Positions 9,121-20,048 of a stretch of 21,381 bases of DNA are shown piece after piece. Source of the stretch: Kipferlia bialata (lineage: Eukaryota > Fornicata); NCBI GenBank assembly GCA_003568945.1, contig BDIP01000082.1, forward strand, positions 7,194-28,574, given 5' to 3'. The translations under genes were made by a program, and so were the position numbers. The notes under the pieces were generated by a model that saw only the letters and a list, made by a program, of their open reading frames with translations, had not been told where the DNA came from and made no database searches. Every line of letters starts with the position of its first letter. Within the stretch, counting starts at the first letter, position 1.

Positions 9121-11362
9121 CTACCTGAATCCGTCGCCCTCTCCAAACTGAAACTGGCCCAGGGGGCTACCCAGGGCCTCCTCCTCCTCCAGCTCTGGAG
9201 GGTGAGGGGGAGACGTAGTAGGTGTATGCACTATATAGAGGAACGGGGCATGTGCACTAAGAGACCACGCCCGTACCCAGTGAGTGTGACACGAGGGGTG
9301 CGTTGATCACGTTGGTCTCTGCGTCTCTGATGAGGCTCTTGAGCACAAGGGGGTCGCAGGGGGGGACACCGCGAATGATGTCCTAGAAGGTGAGGCAGAG
9401 TTGAGTAGCTATGGCAGCGAATGTAATGTGAGGTACCTGATACAGGCCCATTATGATTGTATACTAAGTATAGTAATACTCACAGTTCGAAAAGTATGGA
9501 CATCAGGCGTAGTGCGTACTGCACCCACCTGTCTATACATCTCTATATCTCCATATCTCCCTATCTCCATATCTCCACATCTCCATATCTACCCACCTGT
9601 CTGAGTTCACTGAGACACTGGTCCACCGCCTGTATCCGCCGGTGCATGGCGTGCTCGGCGGCAACTATCCTTGGGGGTAGTCACATATATATAGTCACAC
9701 ACACACATATATATATAACACATATATATATATATATATACAAGAGGCTCAACAAACACACACACACATATATACCTGAGGGTATCGTTAGCCCTGGTCA
9801 CGGGAGGGGGGCGCCTGCCTGCCACAGAAGTGAACACGTCCTGAGGGGTGAGGACACATGGAACCATACACCCACAAGACTCTCTATGCATACACCCGCA
9901 CCTGGAGTCCGTGTGTGTAGAGGGTGGGAGGGGGGAGGGACACGACGGCACTGATGGCAGACTCTGTGTAGGAGGGCGTGGAGTACAGGGAGGCAGACAG
10001 AGACTCCCCCCTCACAGAGTGCTCTCTGGCCTCACCACCCCCAGGGCCCTGTGCAGTGTATGTGCTGTTGGCAGCCCTGGGCGTCAGAGGTCACATATAC
10101 ACTAGAAGTGTTGAGAGTATGATGACACGTGTACGCGTCAGTATATCTAACAACACCCTGCACCTGTCTGCCTGGCTGGTGCGGCACATCCTGTCCATCT
10201 CATCAGCCGGGACCAACTCGGCAAGGGCAGTCTAGCATCAGATAACAGGTCGGACAGAAGGGGAGGGGGGGGGGGGATAATAATCAAACGATATTCCATA
10301 GAGTTACGCGGAAAAAGTGGTAGTGTTAGAGTCTATCATAATTGTGATTTAACTCGACTGCTCAGAGAGATGAATATTTGGAGAGTCCTGCATACACCCC
10401 AGTACCTCGATGGCCGTGAGTCGGGAGAACACAGCCGGGTCCGGCAGATACCCCCCGCCCATCCTGGACAGCAGAGACTCGGGGTACAGGAGGGCAGGGT
10501 CGACCTCCAGCTCGGCCAATCTGGGGGTAGGGGGGCAGGGCAGATATACAGATATGATGAGGCATGCACTGCTATATATATAGGGTCACAGGAACAAAAC
10601 TGAGTGAGCATGTATATAGTAACTGCCACCGCACCTCTCTTCCACTGAGGGTGCCAGTTGACTGCCAATGTTTAGGATCTCGTTGAGCTCAGCCTCCGTG
10701 GGAACCTCCACCTCCACAGACACCCCCCCCTCTCCATCACCAGAGGCAGAGGGGTCTGGCCTGTCTCCTGTCTCAGGGACATCGGCAGTGTCAATGGAGT
10801 CATCGTCCCGTGCCTCACCGACACGAGGTCCCTCCTGATCCACGGCTTCTGGTGCCTGTGCCTGACTTGATGCTTCACCTCCCATCCCAGCACCCGCCTC
10901 TGACCCGGGGTCTGCGTATGTGTCCCCCTCTCCCTCCCCCTCCCGATGCACAGCCACTGCCTCGACCACCGCCTGGCACATGCCGATGCACCCATCCACA
11001 GTCTCAGTGTGCTGCAGCAGGGTCTCCACGTCGTTGAAGTCGTACCAGATGCTCTCTGTGGCGTATGGTTCAGCCTGGTCCTCATCCTCTACCTCAGGGA
11101 TGGCTGCAATCAGGGACTCCCCCTCACACTCAGAGTCTGAGTCAGACACAGTCTGTGCCCTCTCGCCCTCCCCTGCGGATGTATCCCCCTCAGCCACATC
11201 ACTACAACCCTCTGACGTAGCAATACCCCCACTGGGGGGTCTATGTGTATCAGTATCTGCATCAATATCTTCGGGTGGTGGGCTGAACTCCATGGGCACA
11301 CCGGTCAGGAATGCGGCATCGCTGAAGTCAGCGCCATCGCCCTGCTCGGACGCGTCACCCAT
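9121..11362 (-). CDS. Acidic protein of unknown function, eight exons
   Basis: Exons 11362-10635, 10520-10406, 10231-10164, 10076-9902, 9840-9776, 9669-9597, 9382-9277 and 9194-9121 join in phase to give 467 residues. Acceptors include CCTACCCCCAG, CTGATGCTAG, CTGACGCCCAG, CTCACCCCTCAG, CTCACCTTCTAG and CTCACCCTCCAG; one (ACTACCCCCAAG) uses AAG. The first exon is strongly acidic (Asp/Glu/Ser/Gly), with a better ordered block around SIWYDFNDVETLLQHTETVD and a second at VEVEVPTEAELNEILNIGSQ. Later exons are short and mixed: LYPESLLSRMGGGYLPDPAV, ALAELVPADEMDRMCRTS, then AEHAMHRRIQAVDQCLSELR, which looks helical. No family recognised. It shares a 221-base divergent region with the WD/MORN gene. 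The stop (TAG at 9121-9123) is read inside a sequence that could also be a GT donor, so the 3' end is uncertain. Confidence 0.7.
9538..9592. repeat. Short tandem repeat of CATATCTCC-type units in an intron
   Basis: Five to six imperfect copies of a unit like ATCTCCATATCTCC lie in the 9383-9596 intron of the acidic gene, next to the donor of exon 6. It reads as an intronic minisatellite. Confidence 0.8.
9682..9774. repeat. AT and AC dinucleotide repeats in an intron
   Basis: Alternating TATATA and ACACAC runs fill most of the 9670-9775 intron of the acidic gene. Similar dinucleotide runs occur at 358-371 and 18715-18735. Confidence 0.85.
10265..10276 (-). repeat. Poly-C tract (sense strand) in intron of the acidic gene
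   Basis: Twelve G on the + strand, extended by GGGA before it, within the 10232-10405 intron of the - strand gene, so it is poly-C in the transcript. Confidence 0.85.
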
Positions 11363-11583
11363 ATTCACTCTTCCTCTATCGGTAACACTTCCAGACCTCT
11401 GGGTGACTTGGCTACCCTGCACAAGCGAGCTATATAAATAGCACTGAAAAGAAAATCTGAGTGGCTTGGTTTGCAAAAACAGTCAAAGTTGACTAAGCCT
11501 CAACCCTCATTTTTGATTTTGACAACGGCCTGGCAGTACGGCCAACTTGGCCAGGCCGACAGTCTTCTTTCAGGTGCTGACGG
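11363..11583. promoter_or_regulatory. Divergent promoter region with two short palindromes
   Basis: The 221 bases between the two divergent start codons must hold both promoters. Visible elements are an AGTCAA/TTGACT palindrome (11481-11494), a GGCCAA/TTGGCC palindrome with one central base (11540-11552), a TATAAATA stretch at about 11431-11438 and T/A-rich runs near 11509-11522. The TCAA/TTGA core recurs in the other divergent region (20812-21004). No known factor site is assigned. Confidence 0.5.
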
Positions 11584-11801
11584 ATGACAGAGGAGGCCCC
11601 CCAACTCTCTGTATTTGGTATCCTGAGAGAGGCTCTGGCCGACCACAAGGTATGGCGAAATTTGATACTCTACAATGTAGAGTGGCAGAGTTTAGACTGC
11701 AGTTAGTGATCAGTGCCCACACATTGAGTAGATGATACCACACATGGTTCTCCCCCCCCCCCCCCCCCCCCCCCCCCCTCCCTTTACCCCCCACCCCCCC
11801 C

Positions 11802-11834
<33 letters not shown>

Positions 11835-14783
11835 CTCTCTCTCTCTCTCTCTCTTTTTCCGTCCTGCCCCCCCTCCCCCCTCCCCTCCCCTTCACGTCCC
11901 GTAGTGCCTGTGTCTAATCACTCTAGTTGTCAGTCTAGTGGTAGCCTCTGCCGTGTGTGAAGAGACCTCCTGTCTAAGGCTGGCCCTGATTTCTGATACC
12001 GACGCTGTCACCATACTAGGGGTCCCTCTGGTCACCCCGACTGCACTAGCAGGTCCTGTCCAGCATATATCCATGCCACCTATTGTCTCGCGGGCCCCAT
12101 ACAGACCCTGCATGTCAGCAGCCTTTGACCCAGACAACAGGTGGGGGCATACTTGCCAATGGTATTGTGCACTCGCTCACTGTATATAATAACCGCTAAC
12201 AAATCATTAGAGGTCACATGCAGAGCAAATGTTCTGTTATCCATGGTGTACTGTTAGAGTGCTGCTCTCTCATAATACTCTCAGATAGTGTCTTATATCA
12301 GTGAGTGTCTTGTCGTCTCTGATGGGGAAACCCTGGTATGTGTCAATTCTGGCAGTGGCGAGACAACACACACCTTTAAGCACGGGAGGGAAGAGGTGAG
12401 TGCATGTCTGTACATAATTATATGTCTGTGTATATACTAGTATCTGTCTGTGTCCTTATGATCAATGAGGGACTAGGGCGTCCCCACTCCATGCTGACCT
12501 CCAGCCCTACATCAATGACATCACATTCGTCCCTGGTTCAAGGGGGGTCTTTGCCACCTGTGACTCAGGTGCCACTTTCTGTTGCAATACCCTCAGGCTC
12601 ACGTAGAACCTATAGATACAGTGCATCATACACATAACACTCAGGTGGACGCATATTGAAGTGGTCTCTGGATTCAACGGAACCACTAGGTGTCCATGGA
12701 GAGATGCCAAGTGTACTGGAGGTGACTGAGATGGAATTGAGATATGTCTCCCTACGGTATTGTGTATTCTCTGACCACTCAGCATGTGTCAGTCCTGCCC
12801 AACCATGGCTGGTGTTGCCCACAGAGTGATGCTGGAACCAGATGCTCAGACAACCACCCCCTTATCCTCACTAACAGTCTGGGTCGTTTTGTTATAAGCT
12901 GCCCAGTACAGAAGGTGGGGACAAACGCTCCGATATTTAGTATTTCTATTTGATCAGCATATCTTCATGTGTCTACTATAGCACATTCCCACCCCTCTTG
13001 ATACATATTCTCACTCACTCCAGGTCACATCCGAGTGTTACCCGCGGGACATTGCCCCCCCCAGGATAGCTGCAGACAAGGGCACGTACGAGGGAGAATG
13101 GCTCAACGGGATGAGGCACGGGTATGGTACATGTGTCATTCCTCCCGCTCTTGGGGACCAGGCATACACGGGGGAGTGGAAGGAAGACCTGCGATCTGGG
13201 TTTGGAGTCATGACGTATGGAGACGGGACGATCTACCGTGGGCAGTGGAAGAACGACTTTGCCAGTGGATACGGTTGTATGACCTTCCCCAGCGATGGTG
13301 ATGAGATCCGGGGTCAGTTCTTGACTGGAATGCAGGATGGTTATGCTGTGTGTACCCGTGCAAGTGGAGAGGTGTACGAGGGGGAGTGGGTGAAGGGCAA
13401 GAGGTGTGGACATGCTAAAGTGACACACCCCAATGGTACTGTGACGGAGGGAGAGTATAAGGACAACAAGCCATGTGGTGTTGCCACGTGTGTATTCGAC
13501 AATGGGGACATGTATGAGGGGGGCTATATTGATGACAAGATGTGTGGACATGGTACTCTGACACGTGCTGATGGTAGTATGTACGAAGGAGAGTGGAAGG
13601 ACAACATGAGACATGGGTATGGCGTGACGCACCACGCTGACGGTGGGGTGTATAAGGGTGACTACAAGGAGGATAAGCGGTGGGGGCACGGTATTATATC
13701 TGCTTATGGTGGTGGAGTTGTGGAGGGGGAGTGGGTTAACAATGTCCTCGTAGGAGAAGTGACCATGAGGAACTCTAGAGGGACATACACCGGAGAGCAT
13801 GAGAACGGTTTGCTTCTTTGCAAGGTGGGTAGGGCTCACACAGTATCGCAGCTCAATTACATACTGATTTCCACCATGGAGCCATATTCCTACTCTAACA
13901 CTGTACACTAACAGATTGGGTCACATCGTAACGTGTACAGTGCATTTCTAATTGTACTACCACTTTGTTACGATATTGTGTACTATATCTCACGAGTAGC
14001 AATTGAGGGACCAACTGTTCCAGAGCATCGTGATGGAATACATCAAGCTGCCCTTTGGAGCCGCTCTCGGGGATCTCAGCGTGGACTACGGCAACGTTCC
14101 TGTGGATTCGGACTCTACACGTATTCTCTACCTGCCTAACACTGGCGTCCTCAGTCTCACTCATCTGTGTGAGTCTCTTCGCACCCTCTCTCTCTCTGTC
14201 GTCAACCTGTGTACAGTCAAGAGCCCCAGTGCCCTGAAGCGGATACTAGCTAGTGACCCAAGAGTGGTAGTGTGCACCTATGACTTCATTCATGCTGTGT
14301 CAGGAACCAAGACATACAAGCTTCACTTGGGTCTCTGGCGGGAGCTAGCGCGTAATGACACAACTGCCCGTGTGTTTATGTGTCTAGATGAGGTAAGTCG
14401 TCTCAACATGTGTGTCGGTCCTGACTGTTACAGTATCAGATATGGTACTAACGACAGGATGAGGTGTATGAAAATGAGCAGGAGGCAAGGGAGAGATATA
14501 CAGATCTGGCTCGTCTTCTCAAGGCCCAGTACGTGGACAAGTTGTCAGAGGCCAAGAGAAATCTACTGTGGGATGCAGGTGGGAGGTCATTGTGCTGATA
14601 GAGTATTTATGATTGCCATACAGTATTTCACACTGTGTGGTTGATTACTTCTGCTGTTGAATGGGTGATTGACAGTGTCAATTTGACACCTGACTATCTC
14701 TAACCCCAGTCGACACTCTGCAGTGCATACCCCTCTACAGGTACTTTGAGGATGTCTGGGGGGGTGTCAAGCTGGAAGAGTAA
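11584..14783 (+). CDS. WD-like and MORN-repeat protein with unrecognised C-terminal domain
   Basis: Exons: 11584-11649, 11905-12140, 12302-12395, about 12477-12568, 12645-12756, 12827-12914, 13024-13824, 14000-14392, 14458-14578, 14710-14783; about 690 residues. The N-terminal third reads like beta-propeller blades: CLVVSDGETLVCVNSGSG, DITFVPGSRGVFATCDSGGR, RILKWSL, HPLILTNSLGRFVISC. Exon 7 encodes about 11 MORN repeats of about 23 residues (YEGEWLNGMRHGYG, YRGQWKNDFASGYG, YEGEWKDNMRHGYGV). MORN repeats are known to bind membranes or scaffold cytoskeletal complexes and are common in ciliary proteins. The last about 200 residues (LPNTGVLSLTHLCESLRTLS, DPRVVVCTYDFIHAV, then a charged helix) match no family I know. 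Exons 3 and 4 do not join in phase with the strongest splice sites; using donor GTGCAT at 12400 and acceptor at 12470 restores the frame. The junction between exons 5 and 6 has two in-frame solutions. Intron 1 holds an 82-base C-rich tract. Confidence 0.75.
11752..11833 (+). repeat. Long C-rich tract in intron 1 of the WD/MORN gene
   Basis: About 82 bases of nearly pure C with a few T and A, followed by a CT dinucleotide run to about 11850 and more CT-rich sequence to 11892. The acceptor lies at 11904. The tract is C on the transcribed (sense) strand. Length may be unstable or mis-assembled. Confidence 0.95.
14675..14689. repeat. Palindrome GTGTCAA/TTGACAC in an intron
   Basis: Two 7-base arms with one central T in the last intron (14579-14709) of the WD/MORN gene. 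Confidence 0.85.
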
Positions 14784-15081
14784 ATATGACTCAACGATTG
14801 AATTGGTTATTTCACTAGTTTTTGGGTAACAGTTGCTAACACTCTTTGATGAAAGATGGTATATTATGTAGTGACTCCATCACATCTACTAGAGAAGAGA
14901 TGGTTTTGACAGTGGTACCAAAAGAAAGAAGACTCTCTGGAATTGAAGATACCCTCAACCAATTCAAGAGGTAGCTCAACACACCATCTATCGTGATATT
15001 GGACATCGTACTGAATCCACCCACTGTACTCTCTACAGTCCTGTTTGGATAGGCCCATCCTGTTTGTGTCCCTGTGTCTGT
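14784..15081. other. Intergenic spacer upstream of the Myb-like gene
   Basis: These 298 bases lie between the WD/MORN stop and the chosen start of the next + gene. They are A/T-richer than the flanking exons, with T-runs near 14818-14823, and carry a direct repeat TCCTGTTTG at 15040-15048 and 15058-15066. I see no convincing exon on either strand; the open frames on the - strand lack matching splice sites. The promoter of the next gene should be here. Confidence 0.4.
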
Positions 15082-17135
15082 ATGGGGACTCCACCCAGTC
15101 CACACATGCAGCAGGGCCCGTGGGAGAGGTATGGGGCGCAACCCACACGTTGTTATTCTTGGAATTCTCTCAGTCACCCACTGTACTATTTGCGTCAAGA
15201 TGGGTATCTACCTAACCCAATAGGCCGAAGCCTGTCACGGGACGACAGACCCGCATGAGGTGGACTACTGATATGAACATTGCTCTCTACCATGTCCTGA
15301 GGGAGCAGGGTCTGGAGAACATGACCCCGTCCTCAGTGTTCAACATGATGAGGAAGGGATGGCCTGGCCTCAAATACTGCCATGTCACAACAAGACTCCA
15401 GGGTGTGTGTAAGCGTGTCCGTCAGCTGTCCGGCCTTAAGACTAGGGGCTCGGTGACTCTTAGGAACTCTGACCTCCCTGACTCCTGTGAGTTCATGCTG
15501 TACAGGCGCCAGCTCAATGACCCTGCCACCAAGGAGAAGATTGAGCGGGCGGCCAGGCTAGGGATACCCCCCGGAGCCCATTCTACTCCCCTTCTCGAGG
15601 TGTCGTCGGATGATCCCACTGAGGACTCCGCTCAGCCTGCAGAGCCCCCCAAAGCAGGAGGGGAGAGCCCCAGTCCACGGCTGAAGCCTATAGTGCTGAG
15701 GCCTTTGACTGTAACGGCTGTGGTGAGTGAGAGGCTCATACAGTTTATTGTAATCTGCAGTGTTTCATGCTGCTGTATTCTCTGGAGTATATTTTCTACA
15801 CTAAGTAATGCTTCTGCCAAGGAAGGATTTTTGACATGATTGTAGCAGACATATACACGTCAGAGAGACTATGTTCAGTCAGTTCACTGATGACAGACTG
15901 AGACTCAAGCCTGGGGGGGCAGGGGGTCGGCTGACCTAGACAGACAGCAGCAGGTGCTAGACGACTGGACAGCGAGGCTGGACGTCATCCCAGGGGAGAA
16001 GCCCAAGCATGTGCTGAGCATCCATCTGCCACCCCAGATGAGAACTGCAGTGGAGGAGCAGGAAGACGAAGAGGAGAAGAGACAGGACGAGGAGTCAACC
16101 ACCATCAGTCTGAGTCCCGACGAGGTGAGTAGTGCAGGAGAGGAGAAAGAGATACAGCCGGAGGCAGCAGACGCTGAGGCGGTGCCAGACCCAGGAGTAG
16201 AGACCACGCCACCTGCCCCGGTGATGGAGCCTGTCCAGAGAGTGCCAACAGTAGTGACAGAGGATGGTGAGATGGTGTCGCCCATTCAGGAGAGAGTGAC
16301 TGCGGCTCCTCCCCTCCCCTCTCTGTCCCCTGTGATACCATACCAGCCCCGCCCTGTGGAAGTAGCACCTGCCTCACCCACCCCGGACACAGAGGAGCCT
16401 GAGTCCACTCCTGAGGTCAGCACTGACCTAGCAGACACACAGCCACTGGCAGGGTCTCCTGTGGCCGAAACTGATACTGGCACAGTGCCCACATACACTG
16501 GCCCTGCTGACATTGCAAGCCTGTGTGACTGGCTAGCCACGGGAGGTGACACCCTAGAAGAGTGTGCTACCCTCATTCAGGCACAGACCACTGACCTCGC
16601 TGCGGCAAGGGAGACAGGAGAGACAAGGGAGGCCCAGGAGAGACAAAGTGCAGAGCTGACGGAGAGAGAGAGGGCAGTCAGGGAGAAGGAGTCGCTGTTG
16701 CAGGAGAGGGAGACACTGGTGAGGATGAGGTTCACCCAGGCTATCGATAAGGGGAAGAGGGTGAAGGAGAGAGAGGCGGCAGTGAGTGAGAGAGAGGCCC
16801 TTGTTGATACTAAGGAGAGGGCACTGGAGGAGAGAGAGCTAGCCCTGGAGAGAAGGAGAGAGGAGGCAAAAGGTATGGATGCCCTCAGGGTCAAGCTTGC
16901 GGCTAAGGGCAAGAGGATCAAGGACCTCCAGGTGAGGGTGGAGCACCTGACCCAGTCCCTCGATGTGAGTCAGACTGCACTGCAGAGAGAGCAGAAGATG
17001 TCTGAGGCTCTGTGGGCAGAGAAGACAGAGAGAGAGAGCAAGTGGGAGGAGAGCAGCGCTAGTGGGTCACCTGGGGACCGCACTACTGGCTACACACAGG
17101 AGTCATTGGAGTCCTTGGAGTCACTTCCAGAGTAA
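15082..17135 (+). CDS. Myb/SANT-like domain protein with acidic linker and coiled coil
   Basis: Exons 15082-15128, 15224-15722 and 15897-17135 join in phase to give 594 residues (donors GTATGG and GTGAGT, acceptors CAATAG and CTGATGACAG). Residues about 25-85 (MRWTTDMNIALYHVL, SSVFNMMRKGWPGLK, HVTTRLQGVCKRVRQL) have the size and helix spacing of a Myb/SANT-like helix-turn-helix, with Trp29 as the first core tryptophan. This suggests DNA or chromatin binding, but it is not a textbook R2R3 repeat. A Pro/Glu-rich linker (about 190-380) follows, then a short ordered block (ADIASLCDWLATGGDTLEEC) and a long Glu/Arg/Lys coiled coil (about 405-560) with heptad-like repeats such as EREAAVSEREALVDTKERAL. 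The combination suggests a dimeric nuclear factor, as inference. The start is chosen because its short exon ends at a good donor and enters the next exon in phase; without it, the ATG at 15255 would serve. Confidence 0.7.
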
Positions 17136-17377
17136 ATATACAGGGTAATGACTACGTACGTTGCCATGTGTGTGTTTCTCTCTCCTTGAGAATCGTACAC
17201 TCTCTAGAGCCACTTTGGCACAAATATACAAACCGACAACCCTACAAGTGTACACGTTGGTCTATTGCTCGTGGATCCCTCACCCTGACAACCCTTGGTA
17301 GGATGAGTGAGTGGGGCGGGACCGGCGCAGATACACTCATTACCGGCCTTCAATACGAACCCATACACACTCAATCT

Positions 17378-20017
17378 CTATGCCAGCCTCCGGTCGTACT
17401 GTCTGGTCTGTGCCGCAAACTGCCTCTCCTCCTCTACCGGCTCTGCCGCCACATCCACCTGGGCAGCCTGTGCGTACTGGGTGAGCAGTGCCCTCAGCTC
17501 CTCGTTCTCAGAGGCGATGGCCTCATTGCCGTCAACTAGCTCAGACCGCCTCCTGAGGGGTGAGTCCCGGGTTCGATTCCCACCATGGGCAACAGTGTAT
17601 TGTGTATAGAAGTGTGTCTGCGTACCTGAGTGTCTCGTGGTAGGAGAGAAGTAGGACCTCGAGGCTCTTCCATGCTAGGACACGCTCCTCGGGCACAACC
17701 CTGGCAAGCCTGGGGTGGGTGGGAGAGGAGAAGAGAGACAGATAGCCTGTCCCAGAAAGCCCACTCCGCATCAATACAATATAACCCCTCATACCCTCTG
17801 TGTACATGACATGTCGCCAAGCACACTATCTATCATATAATATACACGGTGTCTGTATCTGCCCCCACCTGTCCCAGAATGCCCTGCTCTGTCTCTCTGT
17901 CCTGCCCCAGGCTGAGGCACTCTGCGTCTGGCCACCCGCACCTGGCATCTCGCCATCACCTGGGGGTGAGGGTACAGTGCCACACCGTGTAGCAACATAC
18001 TGGTATAGAGTGTTGTCTTACCTCCCAGTGTCCTCTGCTCCTGGGCGAACTTCCTCAAGGCAGGAAGGAGGTCCTGGGGTGAGGGGGGGGGGGGGCATCA
18101 TTACAAGGGAACGATGTGTGAATCATGCTTCAGCACTGAATTACCCATATTGGATACGAGTCATATACATGTGCATACCTGTCTCGGGACGAGCTCGTCG
18201 CACATGCCATCGACGGAGACAGCGGCAAGGAGCCTGGGGGTGAGAGAGAGGGAAACAAGATACATGGATACGAAAGGATTGGAAAGGGGAGGGTGCCATA
18301 CCTATCGAGGTCTGCAGGGGACAGGATTCCAAGGGAGTACAGGAGGGCCTGGGGTGAGAGGACCAGACTATATATGAGGTGACAAGCCAATTGTTTGCAT
18401 ACCTTGGTCTGGATGGGTCCCTTCTCCTCTCCCTCCTTGGCCGCTGCCGGCTTCTCGGCTGCCTCTCCCTCGGCTTCCTTCTCAGGGAGGGTCTCATCCC
18501 CATCGAGGGCCTAGGATGAGACAAGATAGATACTAACAACACACATATAGATGGTACTGTGTAAATGCCATTCATATACACACCTCAAGAAGCTGTGGCT
18601 CACTGAGGAAGGAGCCCTCTCTGACCAGGTCTCCCAGGAGACGCACGGCACGCTCTGGGCCTGCCTTGCAGTTCTCGAGGGGGTCAGCACTAGGAGTAAG
18701 GGGAGAGAGAGATAGTGTGTGTGTGTGTGCGTGTGTGAATATATATACCACGCACCGTGTCTGCTTGTCGGCCTCTGCCTCCTCCTCCTCTGTGGGCACA
18801 GCCCTGGGCTCAAACTCAGGCACCTGGGAGTGAGATATACATAGAGAGATACGATACTTGCAACACATCTTGGAGAGTATGAGAGAGAGAGAGAGAGAGA
18901 GACCCTACCTGAGGGGGCATCCAGGATATGTGGAGGATCTCCTCGGCAATGAACTTGTCTGCCGCAATGACACGCCTGAGCTCGGCAGCAATCCTGGCAT
19001 AAGCATAGATTGAAAGGAATATACAGTACATCTATGTTGGAATATGAACTACTGGACAATAGCGTACACACCTGTTCTCGTGCAGGTCCCAGAGGTCTCT
19101 GTATCTGGCGGTATCAGCCCTCTCGAAGTGCTTGAACTTCTTCTGGAGGTCCTGAGGGTCAAAAGGGAGAGGGGAGAGAGAGAGAGAGGGAGAGGAATGG
19201 TGGAGAGAGAGAGAGAGAGAGAAAGAGAGGTGTATATGGGTGTATACCTGGAACAGAGCGGCAGTGCGCCTGTACTGGTCGGACAGGGCCTCGTTCTTAG
19301 CCCTGGGGGTCAAGAGGCAGACATCTAGACAGTAGACGGGAACATACACTATATCAATAGTAGTCACTCTTGTACCTGAGGGAGCTGTTCTGGGCGTTGT
19401 ACTTGGATATGAGGGTGGAAAGGTGGTTCTGGAGGTGAGGGGAGGTTAAAGGTACAGTGGCACACCATATGTATCATTGAAGGATGCATGTATGATAACA
19501 TATGTAATGTAGGAGTCCCACCTGATACCGGGATATCTTTCTCTTCTGGTGCTGCATGATGCCGTTGCACTCAACGTCTCTCTCTGCCAGTAACCTGAAG
19601 GTGAGAGAGGTTGGTAGGGGAGAGAGGGTGGGAGGGGGGGAGAGAGTGAGGTTGATAGAGAGAGATGGACCCCCACCTGTAGTTGTACTCCAGCTTCTCA
19701 GTGTTGAGCTGGTACACTGCCCTCATCTCCTGCAGCTGTGCCTCCAGGGTGGCGGCCTCGGCCTCAAGTCTCACCTAGGGGTAAGAGGGGTATATAAATA
19801 AAAATATCTCGACCTCAAGCCTAACCTGGAGGGTAAGCAGGTATACATATATAGGTATATGTACAGGTATATATTTGCTGCCTCGGCCTCAAGTCTCACC
19901 TAGGGGTAAGAGGGGTATATATTGTAAAGAGCAGTGGAGTAGAGCAGGAGCGGGTGGGTGACCCAGAGGTGTGAGATGCGGGGGGGGGGGGGGGGGGGGG
20001 GGGGGTTGGAGAAAGAA

Positions 20018-20048
<31 letters not shown>

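Noticed and set aside
11710-11917. Poly-Pro and poly-Gly frames around the C tract
   Set aside because: Direct product of the homopolymer; the segment is intronic.
13015-13908. 297-codon frame on the - strand
   Set aside because: Exact antisense shadow of the MORN-repeat exon; Tyr/Gly-rich repeats give His/Ser/Thr-rich antisense text with no splice support.
14003-14392. SNF2-like or DEAD-like helicase fragment (VVVCTYDF, FMCLDE)
   Set aside because: Superficial resemblance to helicase motifs Ib and II only; no motif I or GKT nearby and the following exon does not continue the fold.
17530-17592. tRNA gene
   Set aside because: B-box is perfect but acceptor, D and T stems do not pair and the A-box to B-box distance is too short.
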